A stretch of 64,000 bases of DNA from Streptomyces clavuligerus (GTDB lineage: Bacteria > Actinomycetota > Actinomycetes > Streptomycetales > Streptomycetaceae): assembly GCF_005519465.1 (NCBI RefSeq), contig NZ_CP027858.1:4030001-4094000 (forward strand), written 5' to 3'. The position numbers and the translations under genes are program-made. Below, one piece after another: positions 32,422 through 40,910 of this stretch. The first letter of the stretch is position 1, and each line of letters begins with the position of its first letter. The notes under the pieces are model-generated. The model saw only the letters and a program-made list of their open reading frames with translations, was not told the DNA's origin and did no database searches.

Positions 32422-32850
32422 ATGGCTAAAACTATGATGAAGAGTGAGTGGCACGGGTTTGTCTCCGAGGGCACGCGCACGGCGAAGCTCTCGACCGTAC
32501 GGGCCGACGGCAGTCCGCACGTCGCCCCGGTCTGGTTTCTGCTCGACGGGGACGAGGTGGTGTTCAACACCGGTGCCGGGACGGTCAAGGGCCGCAATCT
32601 GGCCCGGGACAGCAGGGTCGCGATCTGCGTGGACGACGAGCAGCCGCCGTTCGGCTTCGTCCTGCTCCACGGCCAGGCCGAGCTGAGCGACGACCCGGAA
32701 CAGGCCCTGCACTGGGCGACCCGGATCGCCGCCCGCTACATGGGGGAGGAGCAGGCCGAGGAGTTCGGCCGCCGCAACGGCACCCCCGGGGAGCTGACCG
32801 TCAGGGTCCGGGTCAGCAAGGCCGTGGCGCTCAGCAACCTCACCGACTGA
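32422..32850 (+). CDS. PPOX-class (F420-dependent-type) split-barrel protein
   Basis: 142 residues. Pyridoxamine-phosphate-oxidase fold: EGTRTAKLSTVRADGSPHVAPVWFLLDGDEVVFNT, with the usual VKGRNLARDSRVAI cofactor-contacting segment and GELTVRVRVSKAVAL at the end. Actinobacterial members bind F420 or FMN and reduce small organic compounds or act as biliverdin reductases. ATG starts at 32422, 32434 and 32437 are all in frame; the first matches the family. No good ribosome binding site is seen. Confidence 0.85.
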   Translation: MAKTMMKSEWHGFVSEGTRTAKLSTVRADGSPHVAPVWFLLDGDEVVFNTGAGTVKGRNLARDSRVAICVDDEQPPFGFVLLHGQAELSDDPEQALHWATRIAARYMGEEQAEEFGRRNGTPGELTVRVRVSKAVALSNLTD

Positions 32851-32911
32851 CCATCCGCCGACGGGCCGTCCCACGGCCCGGCCCGGGGCCGGACCCGTGG
32901 GACAGGCCGGG

Positions 32912-33089
32912 CTAGGGAGTGTCGTCGAAATAGCGTCGTCTGTCCGGAGGACGGGCGGTGCGGCGCATGGTGCGTGCAGATGCAAGGCGGAGGAGGGAGT
33001 CCATGCGGAGCATCGGCGACTGACGACAACGCAGCAGATGTGCGTGCAAGGCGTCGCGACGCAGACGGGATTTTGACGACACGACCTAG
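32912..33089. mobile_element. MITE-like element (about 178 bp, imperfect terminal inverted repeats)
   Basis: Left end starts ctagggagtgtcgtcgaaat; the reverse complement of the right end starts ctaggtcgtgtcgtcaaaat. These are imperfect inverted repeats of about 27 bases starting at ctag on both sides. The interior has no gene but carries gtgcgtgca-type internal repeats. It lies between the PPOX gene and the PMT gene, and the right terminal ctag provides the PMT stop codon (TAG on the minus strand). I recall similar dispersed sequences in other Streptomyces, unverified. Confidence 0.65.
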
Positions 33090-34858
33090 ACCCAGGTGTC
33101 CAGCCACATCCGGTCGCGCCACTCCTCCATCGGGATCGGCGCACCCGTGTACAGCGGATGGAAGTAGATGAAGTTCCAGACGATCAGCAGCACCAGCACC
33201 CCCGCGCCGACCGCCCCGACCGCGCGCCGCCGTTCGTCCGAACCCGGCGGCCCCAGCATCGCCCCGATCATCATCGCCACCGCCAGACACAGGAACGGCA
33301 CGAAGACGACCGCGTAGAACAGGAAGATCGTCCGCTCCTGGTACAGGAACCACGGCAGCCAGCCCGCCGCGATCCCGCACAGCACCGCGCCCGCCCGCCA
33401 GTCGCGGCGGAAGAACCAGCGCCACAGCAGATAGGCGATCGCGAAGCACGCCGCCCACCACAGCAGCGGGGTCCCCAGCGCCAGCACCTCGCTCGCGCAC
33501 TTCTCCTTGGCGCCCGCGGGACAGCCGTCCGTGCCCGGCGCCGGGTCCTCGTAGAAGTACGAGACGGGACGGCCGAGGACGATCCAGCTCCACGGGTTCG
33601 ACTCATAGGTGTGCCCGGACTTCAGATTCACATGGAAGCTGTAGACCTCGGACTCGTAGTGCCAGAAGCTGCGCAGCGCCGCCGGGACCCAGTCCATCCC
33701 GAACTGCGGCAGCTCGATCCGGCCCAGCAGGGGCAGCGTGAGATGGTCGGGGGAGAGCCCGGAGCGGTGGTCCGCCCAGTCCCGGAAGTAGCCGCCCTTC
33801 GTGGCGAACCACCCCGACCAGGTGGCCAGATAGGTCACGAGCGCGACCGGCACCGTCGAGACGAACGCGGGCAGCAGATCCCGGCGCAGCACCGCACGGT
33901 ACGGGCGGTGCGCGCCCGCCGTGCGCCGGGCGCCCGCGTCCCACAGGACCGCCATCACACAGAAGGCGGCCATCACATAGAGCCCGTTCCACTTGGTCCC
34001 CGCGGCCAGGCCCAGCATCACCCCGGCGGTGATCCGCCAGGGCCGCCAGCCGAAGCGGAAGGACTCGGCGAGCCGTGCGTCCGGCCGCAGCACCCCACTG
34101 CCGTCCTCGGGGAGCGCGGCGGCGAGCCGCGCCCGGGACCAGTCCCGGTCGAGCAGCAGCGCGCCGAAGGCGGCCAGCACGAAGAACATCAGCACCAGGT
34201 CGAGCAGGGCGGTCCGGCTCATGACGAAGTGGAGCCCGTCCACGGCGAGCAGCAGCCCCGCCAGACAGCCCAGGAAGGTCGAGCGGAAGAGCCGCCGCCC
34301 GATCCGGCAGAGCATCAGCACGGAGAGGGTGCCGAGCACCGCGACCATGAAGCGCCAGCCGAAGGGCGTGAAGTCGAACATCTTCTCGCCGAGGCCGATC
34401 ACCCACTTGCCGACCGGCGGATGCACCACATAGCCGGGGTCGGTGGGGACGGCGACGGCCGAGGGATCGCCGAGGATCTTCCGGTCGACGTCCTTGGGCC
34501 AGTGGCCCTCGTACCCCTGGTTGACGAGCGCCCACGCGTCCTTCGCGTAGTACGTCTCGTCGAATATCACCGCGTCGGGCCTGCCGAGGTTCCAGAACCG
34601 CAGCAGGCCCGCGATCAGCGCGACGAGCAGGGGGCCCAGCCAGGCGGAGGCCCGGACGACGGCGTCCGCGGCGCCGGGGCCGAGTCCGAAGACCGGCCAC
34701 AGCCGGTCGGAGGGCCGGGTGAAGGGCGGGACCAGGCGTTCGCGCAGCCCGATCACGGACGGGGGGACATAGCCGTAACGGCGCAGCCGCTGCTGTCGGC
34801 CCGGGGGCCGCTGGTCGGCATCTCCGCCCTGGAGGGTCTGTGGCGCGGTACTGGTCAC
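33086..34858 (-). CDS. pmt: Dolichyl-phosphate-mannose-type protein O-mannosyltransferase
   Basis: 590 residues with 10-11 TM helices. The first periplasmic loop has the catalytic Asp-Glu in VIFDETYYAKDAW. Further motifs are VHPPVGKW, SRTALLDLVLMFF, GTKWNGLY and FHVNLKSGHTYESNPW. PMT transfers mannose from polyprenyl-phosphate-mannose to exported proteins during Sec secretion and is required for glycosylation of Streptomyces lipoproteins such as PstS. I start at the GTG giving VTSTAPQTLQGG; the longer frame would nearly abut the divergent rsmI. The TAG stop is part of the adjacent MITE-like element. Confidence 0.93.
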   Translation of the reverse strand: MTSTAPQTLQGGDADQRPPGRQQRLRRYGYVPPSVIGLRERLVPPFTRPSDRLWPVFGLGPGAADAVVRASAWLGPLLVALIAGLLRFWNLGRPDAVIFDETYYAKDAWALVNQGYEGHWPKDVDRKILGDPSAVAVPTDPGYVVHPPVGKWVIGLGEKMFDFTPFGWRFMVAVLGTLSVLMLCRIGRRLFRSTFLGCLAGLLLAVDGLHFVMSRTALLDLVLMFFVLAAFGALLLDRDWSRARLAAALPEDGSGVLRPDARLAESFRFGWRPWRITAGVMLGLAAGTKWNGLYVMAAFCVMAVLWDAGARRTAGAHRPYRAVLRRDLLPAFVSTVPVALVTYLATWSGWFATKGGYFRDWADHRSGLSPDHLTLPLLGRIELPQFGMDWVPAALRSFWHYESEVYSFHVNLKSGHTYESNPWSWIVLGRPVSYFYEDPAPGTDGCPAGAKEKCASEVLALGTPLLWWAACFAIAYLLWRWFFRRDWRAGAVLCGIAAGWLPWFLYQERTIFLFYAVVFVPFLCLAVAMMIGAMLGPPGSDERRRAVGAVGAGVLVLLIVWNFIYFHPLYTGAPIPMEEWRDRMWLDTWV

Positions 34859-34950
34859 CGCGCCATGGTAGGGAACGTCCGTGTGCGCGGTGCGCCGCCG
34901 TGGCACGGGCCCGGCTGAGCGGGGGCGGGTCCCCTGGGAGAATGGGGCGC

Positions 34951-36072
34951 GTGACCACTGCGCATGCCTCCGCCGACCCCGCCGGGTCCGTTTCCGACAG
35001 CTCCGCCCCGGACGCCTCCCCCGTGTACGGGGGCGGCCACCCGGACGACGTCGGGGACGGGGGCCCGGACCCGGACGGCGACGGGCGCGGGGGCGCGGAC
35101 CCGGACGGGAACGGGGACGGGAACGAGAGCGCTGACGGGGGCGCGGATGCGGACGGCGACGGGGACGGGCGCGCGCCGGGGCCCGTGGCGGACCTGGCGC
35201 CGATCCCGGCGCGCGGCGCCGGACTGCTGGTCCTCGCCGGAACCCCGATCGGCGACCCCGCCGACGCCCCGCCCCGGCTCGCCGTCGAACTGGCCCACGC
35301 GGACGTGGTCGCCGCCGAGGACACCCGCAGGCTGCGCCGGCTGACCCAGACGCTCGGCGTCCGCCCGTCGGGGCGCGTGGTCTCGTACCACGAGGTCAAC
35401 GAGTCGGCCCGGACCCCGCAGCTCGTCGAGGCGCTGACGGCGGGGGACCGGGTGCTGCTGGTCACTGACGCCGGGATGCCCTCCGTCTCCGACCCCGGCT
35501 ACCGGCTGGTGGCGGCGGCCGTGGAGCGCGGCATCCGGGTCACGGCCGTCCCCGGCCCCTCCGCCGTGCTCACGGCGCTCGCCCTCTCCGGGCTCCCCGT
35601 CGACCGCTTCTGCTTCGAGGGCTTCCCGCCGCGCAAGCAGGGCGAGCTGCTGGCCCGGCTGCGGGAGAACGCCGCCGAGCGCCGCACCCTCGTCTACTTC
35701 GAGTCCCGGCACCGGCTGGCGGCCACACTCGCGGCGATGGCCGAGGTCTTCGGCGCCGGGCGCCGGGCCGCCGTCTGCCGGGAGCTGACCAAGACCTACG
35801 AGGAGGTCAAGCGGGGCGGCCTCGGCGAGCTGGCGGCCTGGGCGGCGGACGGCGAGGTGCGCGGCGAGATCACGATCGTGGTCGAGGGCGCGCCCGCGCC
35901 CCGGCCCGAGGACCTCGGCCCGGAAGAGCTGGCCGCCCTGGTCCGGACGCGCGAGGAGGCGGGCGAGCGCCGCAAGGAGGCCATCGCCGCCGTGGCCGCC
36001 GAGACGGGGGTGCCCAAGCGGGTGGTGTTCGACGCCGTCGTGGCGGCGAAGAAGGCGGCGGGCCCCGCCTGA
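34951..36072 (+). CDS. rsmI: 16S rRNA (cytidine1402-2'-O)-methyltransferase RsmI
   Basis: 373 residues from GTG (gggag about 9 bases upstream; an in-frame ATG at 34942 is too close to that site). A very acidic Asp/Gly/Pro-rich extension of about 80 residues (DPDGDGRGGADPDGNGDGN and similar) precedes the catalytic tetrapyrrole-methylase fold: LVLAGTPIGDPADAPPR, DTRRLRRL, TDAGMPSVSDPG, AVPGPSAVLTAL and FEGFPPRKQGE. It methylates C1402 in the decoding centre with RsmH. Typical RsmI is about 280-290 residues, so the extension is extra. Divergent from pmt with under 100 bases between. Confidence 0.93.
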   Translation: MTTAHASADPAGSVSDSSAPDASPVYGGGHPDDVGDGGPDPDGDGRGGADPDGNGDGNESADGGADADGDGDGRAPGPVADLAPIPARGAGLLVLAGTPIGDPADAPPRLAVELAHADVVAAEDTRRLRRLTQTLGVRPSGRVVSYHEVNESARTPQLVEALTAGDRVLLVTDAGMPSVSDPGYRLVAAAVERGIRVTAVPGPSAVLTALALSGLPVDRFCFEGFPPRKQGELLARLRENAAERRTLVYFESRHRLAATLAAMAEVFGAGRRAAVCRELTKTYEEVKRGGLGELAAWAADGEVRGEITIVVEGAPAPRPEDLGPEELAALVRTREEAGERRKEAIAAVAAETGVPKRVVFDAVVAAKKAAGPA

Positions 36073-36120
36073 CGGCTCCCCGTCCGGTCCGCCCCGCCTG
36101 CCCCGCCTGACGGCTCCCCG
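36063..36120. repeat. Duplicated 3' end of rsmI (two 20-bp copies, period 38)
   Basis: ccccgcctgacggctccccg occurs at 36063-36082, where it contains the rsmI stop codon, and again at 36101-36120. A slippage-type duplication of a coding end into the downstream spacer. Confidence 0.8.
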
Positions 36121-36193
36121 CCCGTCCGCCCGGCCTGCCTGCCCCGCCCCGCGCCCCGGCCCCGGGTGCCCCTGTCCGAGGGGTCCCGTTCGC

Positions 36194-36228
36194 TTGACAG
36201 GACCCCGGAAACGGTAAAGGACTACCGT
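36194..36228 (+). promoter_or_regulatory. Candidate promoter with overlapping inverted repeat
   Basis: ttgaca at 36194-36199 is a perfect -35 box; -10 candidates are taaagg (36215-36220) or aggact at 18-base spacing. An inverted repeat acggta/taccgt (36211-36216, 36223-36228) overlaps the -10 region and could be an operator. It precedes the Zn-ribbon gene at 36371 by about 150 bases in an otherwise repeat-rich gap. Confidence 0.4.
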
Positions 36229-36370
36229 GGAAGGCAAAGCACAGACCGGCTCCGGGGCGGATTCGGAACGGGAAGGCCAGGGAAGGCCAAAGAGCGCTTC
36301 AACATTCGGCAGTCATTGATGCGCTCCCGCCGGAATGGGCGTCCACTGGATCAGGTGGAGAGGAGCTGGC

Positions 36371-36844
36371 ATGACTGAGATCGCAGGCGCCGCCAAGGTC
36401 CATGAGGCATACGCCTTCGCCTGTATGCGGTGTGGTTACGGCTGGGAACAGGCTTATGAAATAGAGCACCACATCGACGCCGCCGGACACGAGTACGTCG
36501 TGTACAAGGCGAACGGCGCCCGGGTGCCGTCCCCGCTGTCGAGTCCCACCTGCATGAGCTGCGGTGGCCATGTTGTCCGGATCATGCGCTCCGGACAGGT
36601 CTCCTCCGTGCTGGACCTGATGGCGCGGGGCTCGGGCGGCTCCCGCGCACCCCGTTCCGTCCGGGAGACGGGCCCCGCGCCCATCGCCGGGCCGATCGGC
36701 GCCGAGGCGCTGACCGAGCCCCTGCCCCCGCAGTCCCCGCCCGACCCGCAGTCCCCGCCCCAGGCCCAGGCACGGGAGGAGCGGGCCTCCAAGCCCCAGC
36801 GCCACTGGCGCTTCTTGGACCTGCTGCCCGGCCGCCGCCGCTGA
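36371..36844 (+). CDS. Zn-ribbon-like protein with Pro-rich tail
   Basis: 157 residues. The N-terminal 75 carry two Cys pairs, FACMRCGYGW and PTCMSCGGH, bracketing EIEHHIDAAGHEYVVY, a plausible one-zinc ribbon. The rest is low-complexity (PPQSPPDPQSPPQAQAREE) ending in a basic RHWRFLDLLPGRRR. A Streptomyces-conserved type of unknown function; the basic tail might bind nucleic acid or membrane. aggag lies 5-9 bases before the ATG. Sits between rsmI and tatD but with its own candidate promoter. Confidence 0.82.
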   Translation: MTEIAGAAKVHEAYAFACMRCGYGWEQAYEIEHHIDAAGHEYVVYKANGARVPSPLSSPTCMSCGGHVVRIMRSGQVSSVLDLMARGSGGSRAPRSVRETGPAPIAGPIGAEALTEPLPPQSPPDPQSPPQAQAREERASKPQRHWRFLDLLPGRRR

Positions 36845-36965
36845 GCGGCGCCGCCCGAGCAGCCCCGAGGGCCGGGCCCCGCCGTCGTCGGGCCCTCCGT
36901 CCGGGTCCCGGAGGCTCGCCCCTCGCCCCCGGGGCCCGGCGCGCGGGCCTCGTAGGATCGCGGTC

Positions 36966-37835
36966 ATGACCTCGAAGTCCACCCCGCCGCCGCTGCCCGA
37001 ACCGCTCCGTGTCGCCGTCGCCGACTCCCACACCCACCTGGACATGCAGGAGGGCACCGTGGAGGAGGCGCTCGCCCGGGCGGCGGCTGTGGGGGTGACC
37101 ACCGTGGTGCAGGTGGGCTGCGACCTCAAGGGCTCCCACTGGGCCGCGCGGACGGCCGCCGAGCACGAGGGCGTGCACGCGGCGGTGGCGCTGCACCCGA
37201 ACGAGGCGCCCCGGATCGTGCTGGGCGACCCGGACGGCTGGTCGCGCCGGGGCGAGCGGCCGTCCGGGGGCCCCGGCGCGCTGGACGAGGCGCTGGCGGA
37301 GATCGACGCGCTGGCGGCCCTGCCGCAGGTCCGCGCGGTCGGCGAGACGGGCCTGGACCACTTCCGCACCGGTCCCGAGGGCATCGCCGCGCAGGAACAC
37401 TCGTTCCGCGCGCATATCGAGATCGCGAAACGCCGGGGCAAGGCACTCGTCATCCACGACCGGGACGCCCACGCGGACGTCCTGCGCATTCTCGCGGAGG
37501 AAGGCGCGCCGGAGCGCACGGTCTTCCACTGTTTTTCCGGCGACGCGGAAATGGCGGCGGTGTGCGCGGGCGCGGGGTACTACATGTCGTTCGCCGGGAA
37601 TGTGACCTTCAAGAATGCCCAGCCGTTGCGGGACGCTCTCGCCGTCGCCCCGAAGGAACTCGTTCTGGTGGAAACGGACGCCCCTTTTCTCACCCCGGCT
37701 CCGTACCGGGGGCGGCCCAACGCGCCCTATCTGATTCCGGTGACCCTGCGGGCGATGGCGGCGGTGAAGGGGCTCGACGAGGACACCCTCGCGGCGGCGG
37801 TCGCGGCCAATACGGCCGAGGCGTTCGACTACTGA
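36966..37835 (+). CDS. tatD: TatD-family metal-dependent hydrolase
   Basis: 289 residues, TIM-barrel amidohydrolase. Metal ligands appear in DSHTHLD (about 18-24), GETGLDHF, VIHDRDAH, FHCFSG and VETDAPFLTP. TatD enzymes are Mg-dependent 3'-5' exonucleases acting on DNA/RNA; the link to Tat export is historical. GLDHF replaces the common GLDYY/F. A 24-base direct repeat begins at the stop codon. Confidence 0.92.
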   Translation: MTSKSTPPPLPEPLRVAVADSHTHLDMQEGTVEEALARAAAVGVTTVVQVGCDLKGSHWAARTAAEHEGVHAAVALHPNEAPRIVLGDPDGWSRRGERPSGGPGALDEALAEIDALAALPQVRAVGETGLDHFRTGPEGIAAQEHSFRAHIEIAKRRGKALVIHDRDAHADVLRILAEEGAPERTVFHCFSGDAEMAAVCAGAGYYMSFAGNVTFKNAQPLRDALAVAPKELVLVETDAPFLTPAPYRGRPNAPYLIPVTLRAMAAVKGLDEDTLAAAVAANTAEAFDY

Positions 37836-37879
37836 CCGGACCACTGATCCGGCCACTGACCGGACCGCTGATCCGGTGG
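37832..37879. repeat. 24-bp tandem duplication across the tatD stop codon
   Basis: ctgaccggaccactgatccg(gcca) is followed directly by ctgaccggaccgctgatccg(gtgg), starting at 37832 and 37856. The first copy contains the tatD TGA. Further ccggt-rich degenerate copies run to about 37910. The repeats can form hairpins and may double as terminator. Confidence 0.75.
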
Positions 37880-38031
37880 CGGGTCCGGTGACCGGTCCGG
37901 TGGCGGGTGCGGCCGTGCTCCGGTCGTGCTCCGGCGCCCCCGGGCCCGGCCCGAAGGCCGCTGGAGCCTACCGTTCGCAACGCCGAGTAGTCGAACCACT
38001 TGGGAGAGTGACCGCCGCTCAGGTAGCGTCA

Positions 38032-38068
38032 CGGGGTCCGGCAGCGCTTCCGAGGGCACCGGACCCCG
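38032..38068 (+). promoter_or_regulatory. Leader hairpin just upstream of rpfB ribosome binding site
   Basis: cggggtccgg (38032-38041) and ccggaccccg (38059-38068) form a 10-bp perfect stem with a 17-base loop, ending seven bases before the cggag site. Might modulate rpfB translation or mark the end of upstream transcription. I do not see the ydaO (c-di-AMP) riboswitch boxes known for some Streptomyces rpf genes. Confidence 0.5.
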
Positions 38069-38086
38069 GACCTACGGAGCGTGGTC

Positions 38087-39850
38087 GTGAGCGATCTGAG
38101 CCAGGTGGGCAGCGGTGGGCAGGGCGGGTACGGCGCCGGGGAGCACCTGCTCGACCGGGACCACCCCGGTCGCTCCGACGGTCAGGGCCGTCCGCTCCGG
38201 GGACACCCCTTCGTCCGGGCCTTCCCGGTCGGCGACCCGCGCCCCGGGGGCGTGCCCGTGCCGCCGCAGCAGACCGCTCCGCCCGCGTACACCCCCGGCC
38301 ACGGCTACGGGCATCCGCAGGCGTACGGGTACGGGCGCCCCCAGGGCTACGGCCACGGCCACCCGCAGGCGTACGGCTGGGGGTACGGCCCCACCGTTCC
38401 GCAGCCCGCGTACACGCCGCAGGAGCCGTACACCCCACAGCCCGCGTACACCCCGCAGCCCTCGTACGCGCCGCAAACCCCGTACGCGCCGCAGTCGCCG
38501 TACCACCCGCCCCAGGCACCTCCGCCCGCGCCGGTGCCCCACCCGCCCCCGCGTGACCGCCACGAGCCGGACGAGCTGAGCGAGGCGACCGGTGCGGGCG
38601 CGGCGGACGAACTGATCCTCGGCACCTTCCGTCCGCTGCGGGAGCCCGACCCGCCGCCCCGCCGACGGCAGCCCGCCCACCGGGCGCCCTCGGGCCGCCG
38701 CCGCGCCCCGTCCACCACCAGGGCGCCCGACGCCGGGCTGCGCAGGCTCGTCCCGCAGGCCCTGGTGATCGCCGTCCTCGCCGGGGGCACCGCCGCCTTC
38801 GTCGCGGGCGACAAGGCCGTCCGGCTCACCGTCGACGGCCGTACCCGCACCCTGCACACGTTCGCCGACGACGTGGGGGAGCTGCTGGCCGACGCGGGCG
38901 TCGGCACCGGGGCGCACGATCGGGTGTCCCCCGCCACCACCGCCGAGCTGACCAGCGGAGACGCCGTCGAGGTGCGCTATGGTCGGCCCCTCTCGCTCAC
39001 CCTGGACGGCCGCCGCCGCACCCTGTGGACGACCGCCCGCACCGTCGGGGACGCCCTGCGTCTGCTCGCCGTCCCCACGGCGGGCGCCCGGCTCTCCGCC
39101 CCCGGCTCCCGGCCCATCCCCCGCTCCGGCCTCGCGCTGGACGTCCGCACCGAACGGACCGTGACCTTCCGCGCCGACGGCCGCACCCACAGCGTCCGCA
39201 CCCACGCCCTCACCGTCGGCCAGGCGCTCAGCGAGGCGGGCATCCTCCTGCGCGACGAGGACACCACGTCCGTCCCCCTGGACGCCTTCCCGCGCGACGG
39301 GCAGAACGTGAGCGTGCTGCGGATCAGCGGAGCCCGCGAGGTCCGTGAGGAGTCCATCCCCTACGAGGTGGTCAGGGTCGCCGACCCCGGGCTGGCGGCG
39401 GGGACGGAGACCGTCGCCCAGCAGGGCGTCCCCGGGGTCCGCCGGGTCACCTACGAGCTGCGCACCGTCGACGGCGTCCGCCGCGAGCCCCGCAGGATCG
39501 CGGACGTGGTGGTCCGGCCGCCGGTCACCCACCGGGTCCACGTCGGCACCCGGAACGCGCCCGTGCGGGCGCGGACGGCGGGCACCGGCTCCGGGGGTTC
39601 CGGCGGCTCGGACGGGCTCGACTGGCAGGCGCTCGCCCACTGCGAGTCCGGCGGCCGGGCGGGCGCGGTGGACTCCTCCGGCACCCACGGCGGGCTCTAC
39701 CAGTTCGACCAGGGCACCTGGCACTCGACGGGCGGCAGCGGACGGCCCCAGGACGCCTCCGCCGCCGAGCAGACCTACCGCGCGAAGAGGCTCTACGCGC
39801 GGCGGGGCGCCGCGCCCTGGCCGCACTGCGGGCGTCGGCTCTTCCGCTGA
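38087..39850 (+). CDS. rpfB: Resuscitation-promoting factor RpfB (DUF348-G5-Rpf)
   Basis: 587 residues from the second of two in-frame GTGs (better spacing to ggag; the other is 38081). A long N-terminal cytoplasmic region rich in Gly/Tyr/Pro/Gln repeats (HGYGHPQAYGYGRPQ; YTPQPAYTPQPSYAPQTPYA) precedes one TM segment (about 222-240). Outside the membrane are three DUF348 repeats, a G5 domain, and a C-terminal lysozyme-like Rpf domain with catalytic E520 (HCESGG; GLYQFDQGTWHS). Rpfs cleave peptidoglycan and promote spore germination. The repeat-rich cytoplasmic part is much longer than in mycobacterial RpfB. Confidence 0.92.
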   Translation: MSDLSQVGSGGQGGYGAGEHLLDRDHPGRSDGQGRPLRGHPFVRAFPVGDPRPGGVPVPPQQTAPPAYTPGHGYGHPQAYGYGRPQGYGHGHPQAYGWGYGPTVPQPAYTPQEPYTPQPAYTPQPSYAPQTPYAPQSPYHPPQAPPPAPVPHPPPRDRHEPDELSEATGAGAADELILGTFRPLREPDPPPRRRQPAHRAPSGRRRAPSTTRAPDAGLRRLVPQALVIAVLAGGTAAFVAGDKAVRLTVDGRTRTLHTFADDVGELLADAGVGTGAHDRVSPATTAELTSGDAVEVRYGRPLSLTLDGRRRTLWTTARTVGDALRLLAVPTAGARLSAPGSRPIPRSGLALDVRTERTVTFRADGRTHSVRTHALTVGQALSEAGILLRDEDTTSVPLDAFPRDGQNVSVLRISGAREVREESIPYEVVRVADPGLAAGTETVAQQGVPGVRRVTYELRTVDGVRREPRRIADVVVRPPVTHRVHVGTRNAPVRARTAGTGSGGSGGSDGLDWQALAHCESGGRAGAVDSSGTHGGLYQFDQGTWHSTGGSGRPQDASAAEQTYRAKRLYARRGAAPWPHCGRRLFR

Positions 39851-39977
39851 GCCGACGCGTGTGCCGTGAGCCGCCGTGTGCCGTGAGCCGCTGTGTGCTT
39901 CGAGTCGCCGTGCCCTTCGAGCCGCCGTGTCCTTCCGCCGGGCGCCCGTGGGCTGTGGGCACCCGTAGGCTGTATCG

Positions 39978-40910
39978 GTGAGCACCACTGAGCCTTCCGA
40001 GCCTTCCGGCGACGCGACCGGGACGACCGACGCGACCGGGACGACCGGCACCACCGAGAGCACCGACACCGCCGCGCTGCTCGGCCCCGCCGACATCCGC
40101 GAACTGGCGGCGGCGCTGGGTGTGCGCCCCACCAAGCAGCGCGGGCAGAACTTCGTCATCGACGCGAACACCGTCCGCCGGATCGTGCGGACCGCCGAGG
40201 TCCGCGCGGACGATGTCGTCGTCGAGGTCGGCCCCGGGCTCGGCTCGCTGACCCTCGCCCTGCTCGAAGCCGCCGACAGCGTCGTCGCCGTCGAGATCGA
40301 CGACGTGCTCGCGGGCGCGCTGCCTGCCACGATCCTCGCCCGGATGCCGGAGCGCGCGCCCCGCTTCTCGCTCGTCCACTCCGACGCGATGCTCGTACGG
40401 GAGCTGCCGGGACCGCCGCCGACCGCGCTCGTCGCGAACCTCCCGTACAACGTCGCCGTGCCCGTGCTGCTCCATATGCTCGACCGCTTCCCGACCATCG
40501 AACGCACCCTCGTGATGGTGCAGGCCGAGGTCGCGGACCGGCTGGCCGCCGCGCCCGGCAACAAGGTGTACGGGGTGCCCTCGGTCAAGGCGAACTGGTA
40601 CGCCGACGTCAAGCGCGCCGGCGCGATCGGGCGCAATGTCTTCTGGCCCGCGCCGAACGTGGACTCCGGCCTGGTGTCGCTGGTCCGGCGGGACCCGCCG
40701 CGCACCACCGCCACCAAGGCGCAGGTCTTCGCGGTGGTCGACGCGGCCTTCGCCCAGCGGCGCAAGACGCTGCGGGCGGCGCTCGCGGGCTGGGCGGGAT
40801 CGCCCGCCGCGGCGGAGGCGGCCCTCGTGGCCGCCGGGATCTCCCCGCAGGCGCGGGGCGAGTCCCTGACGGTGGAGGAGTTCGCACGAATCGCGGAGGC
40901 GAAGGCGTGA
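39978..40910 (+). CDS. ksgA: 16S rRNA (A1518/A1519-N6)-dimethyltransferase KsgA/RsmA
   Basis: 310 residues from GTG. A 33-residue Thr/Ser/Glu-rich leader precedes the fold: [23 protein letters not shown] motif [11 protein letters not shown], acidic VEIDD, and motif [12 protein letters not shown]. The C-terminal helical domain follows ([11 protein letters not shown]). It dimethylates two adenines in helix 45 late in 30S assembly; loss gives kasugamycin resistance. GTGA overlap with ispE downstream, so the two are translationally coupled. Confidence 0.94.
   Translation: MSTTEPSEPSGDATGTTDATGTTGTTESTDTAALLGPADIRELAAALGVRPTKQRGQNFVIDANTVRRIVRTAEVRADDVVVEVGPGLGSLTLALLEAADSVVAVEIDDVLAGALPATILARMPERAPRFSLVHSDAMLVRELPGPPPTALVANLPYNVAVPVLLHMLDRFPTIERTLVMVQAEVADRLAAAPGNKVYGVPSVKANWYADVKRAGAIGRNVFWPAPNVDSGLVSLVRRDPPRTTATKAQVFAVVDAAFAQRRKTLRAALAGWAGSPAAAEAALVAAGISPQARGESLTVEEFARIAEAKA

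Noticed and set aside
37836..38086. ydaO (c-di-AMP) riboswitch before rpfB
   Set aside because: Some Streptomyces rpf genes have one, but the expected conserved boxes are absent; only a simple hairpin is seen.
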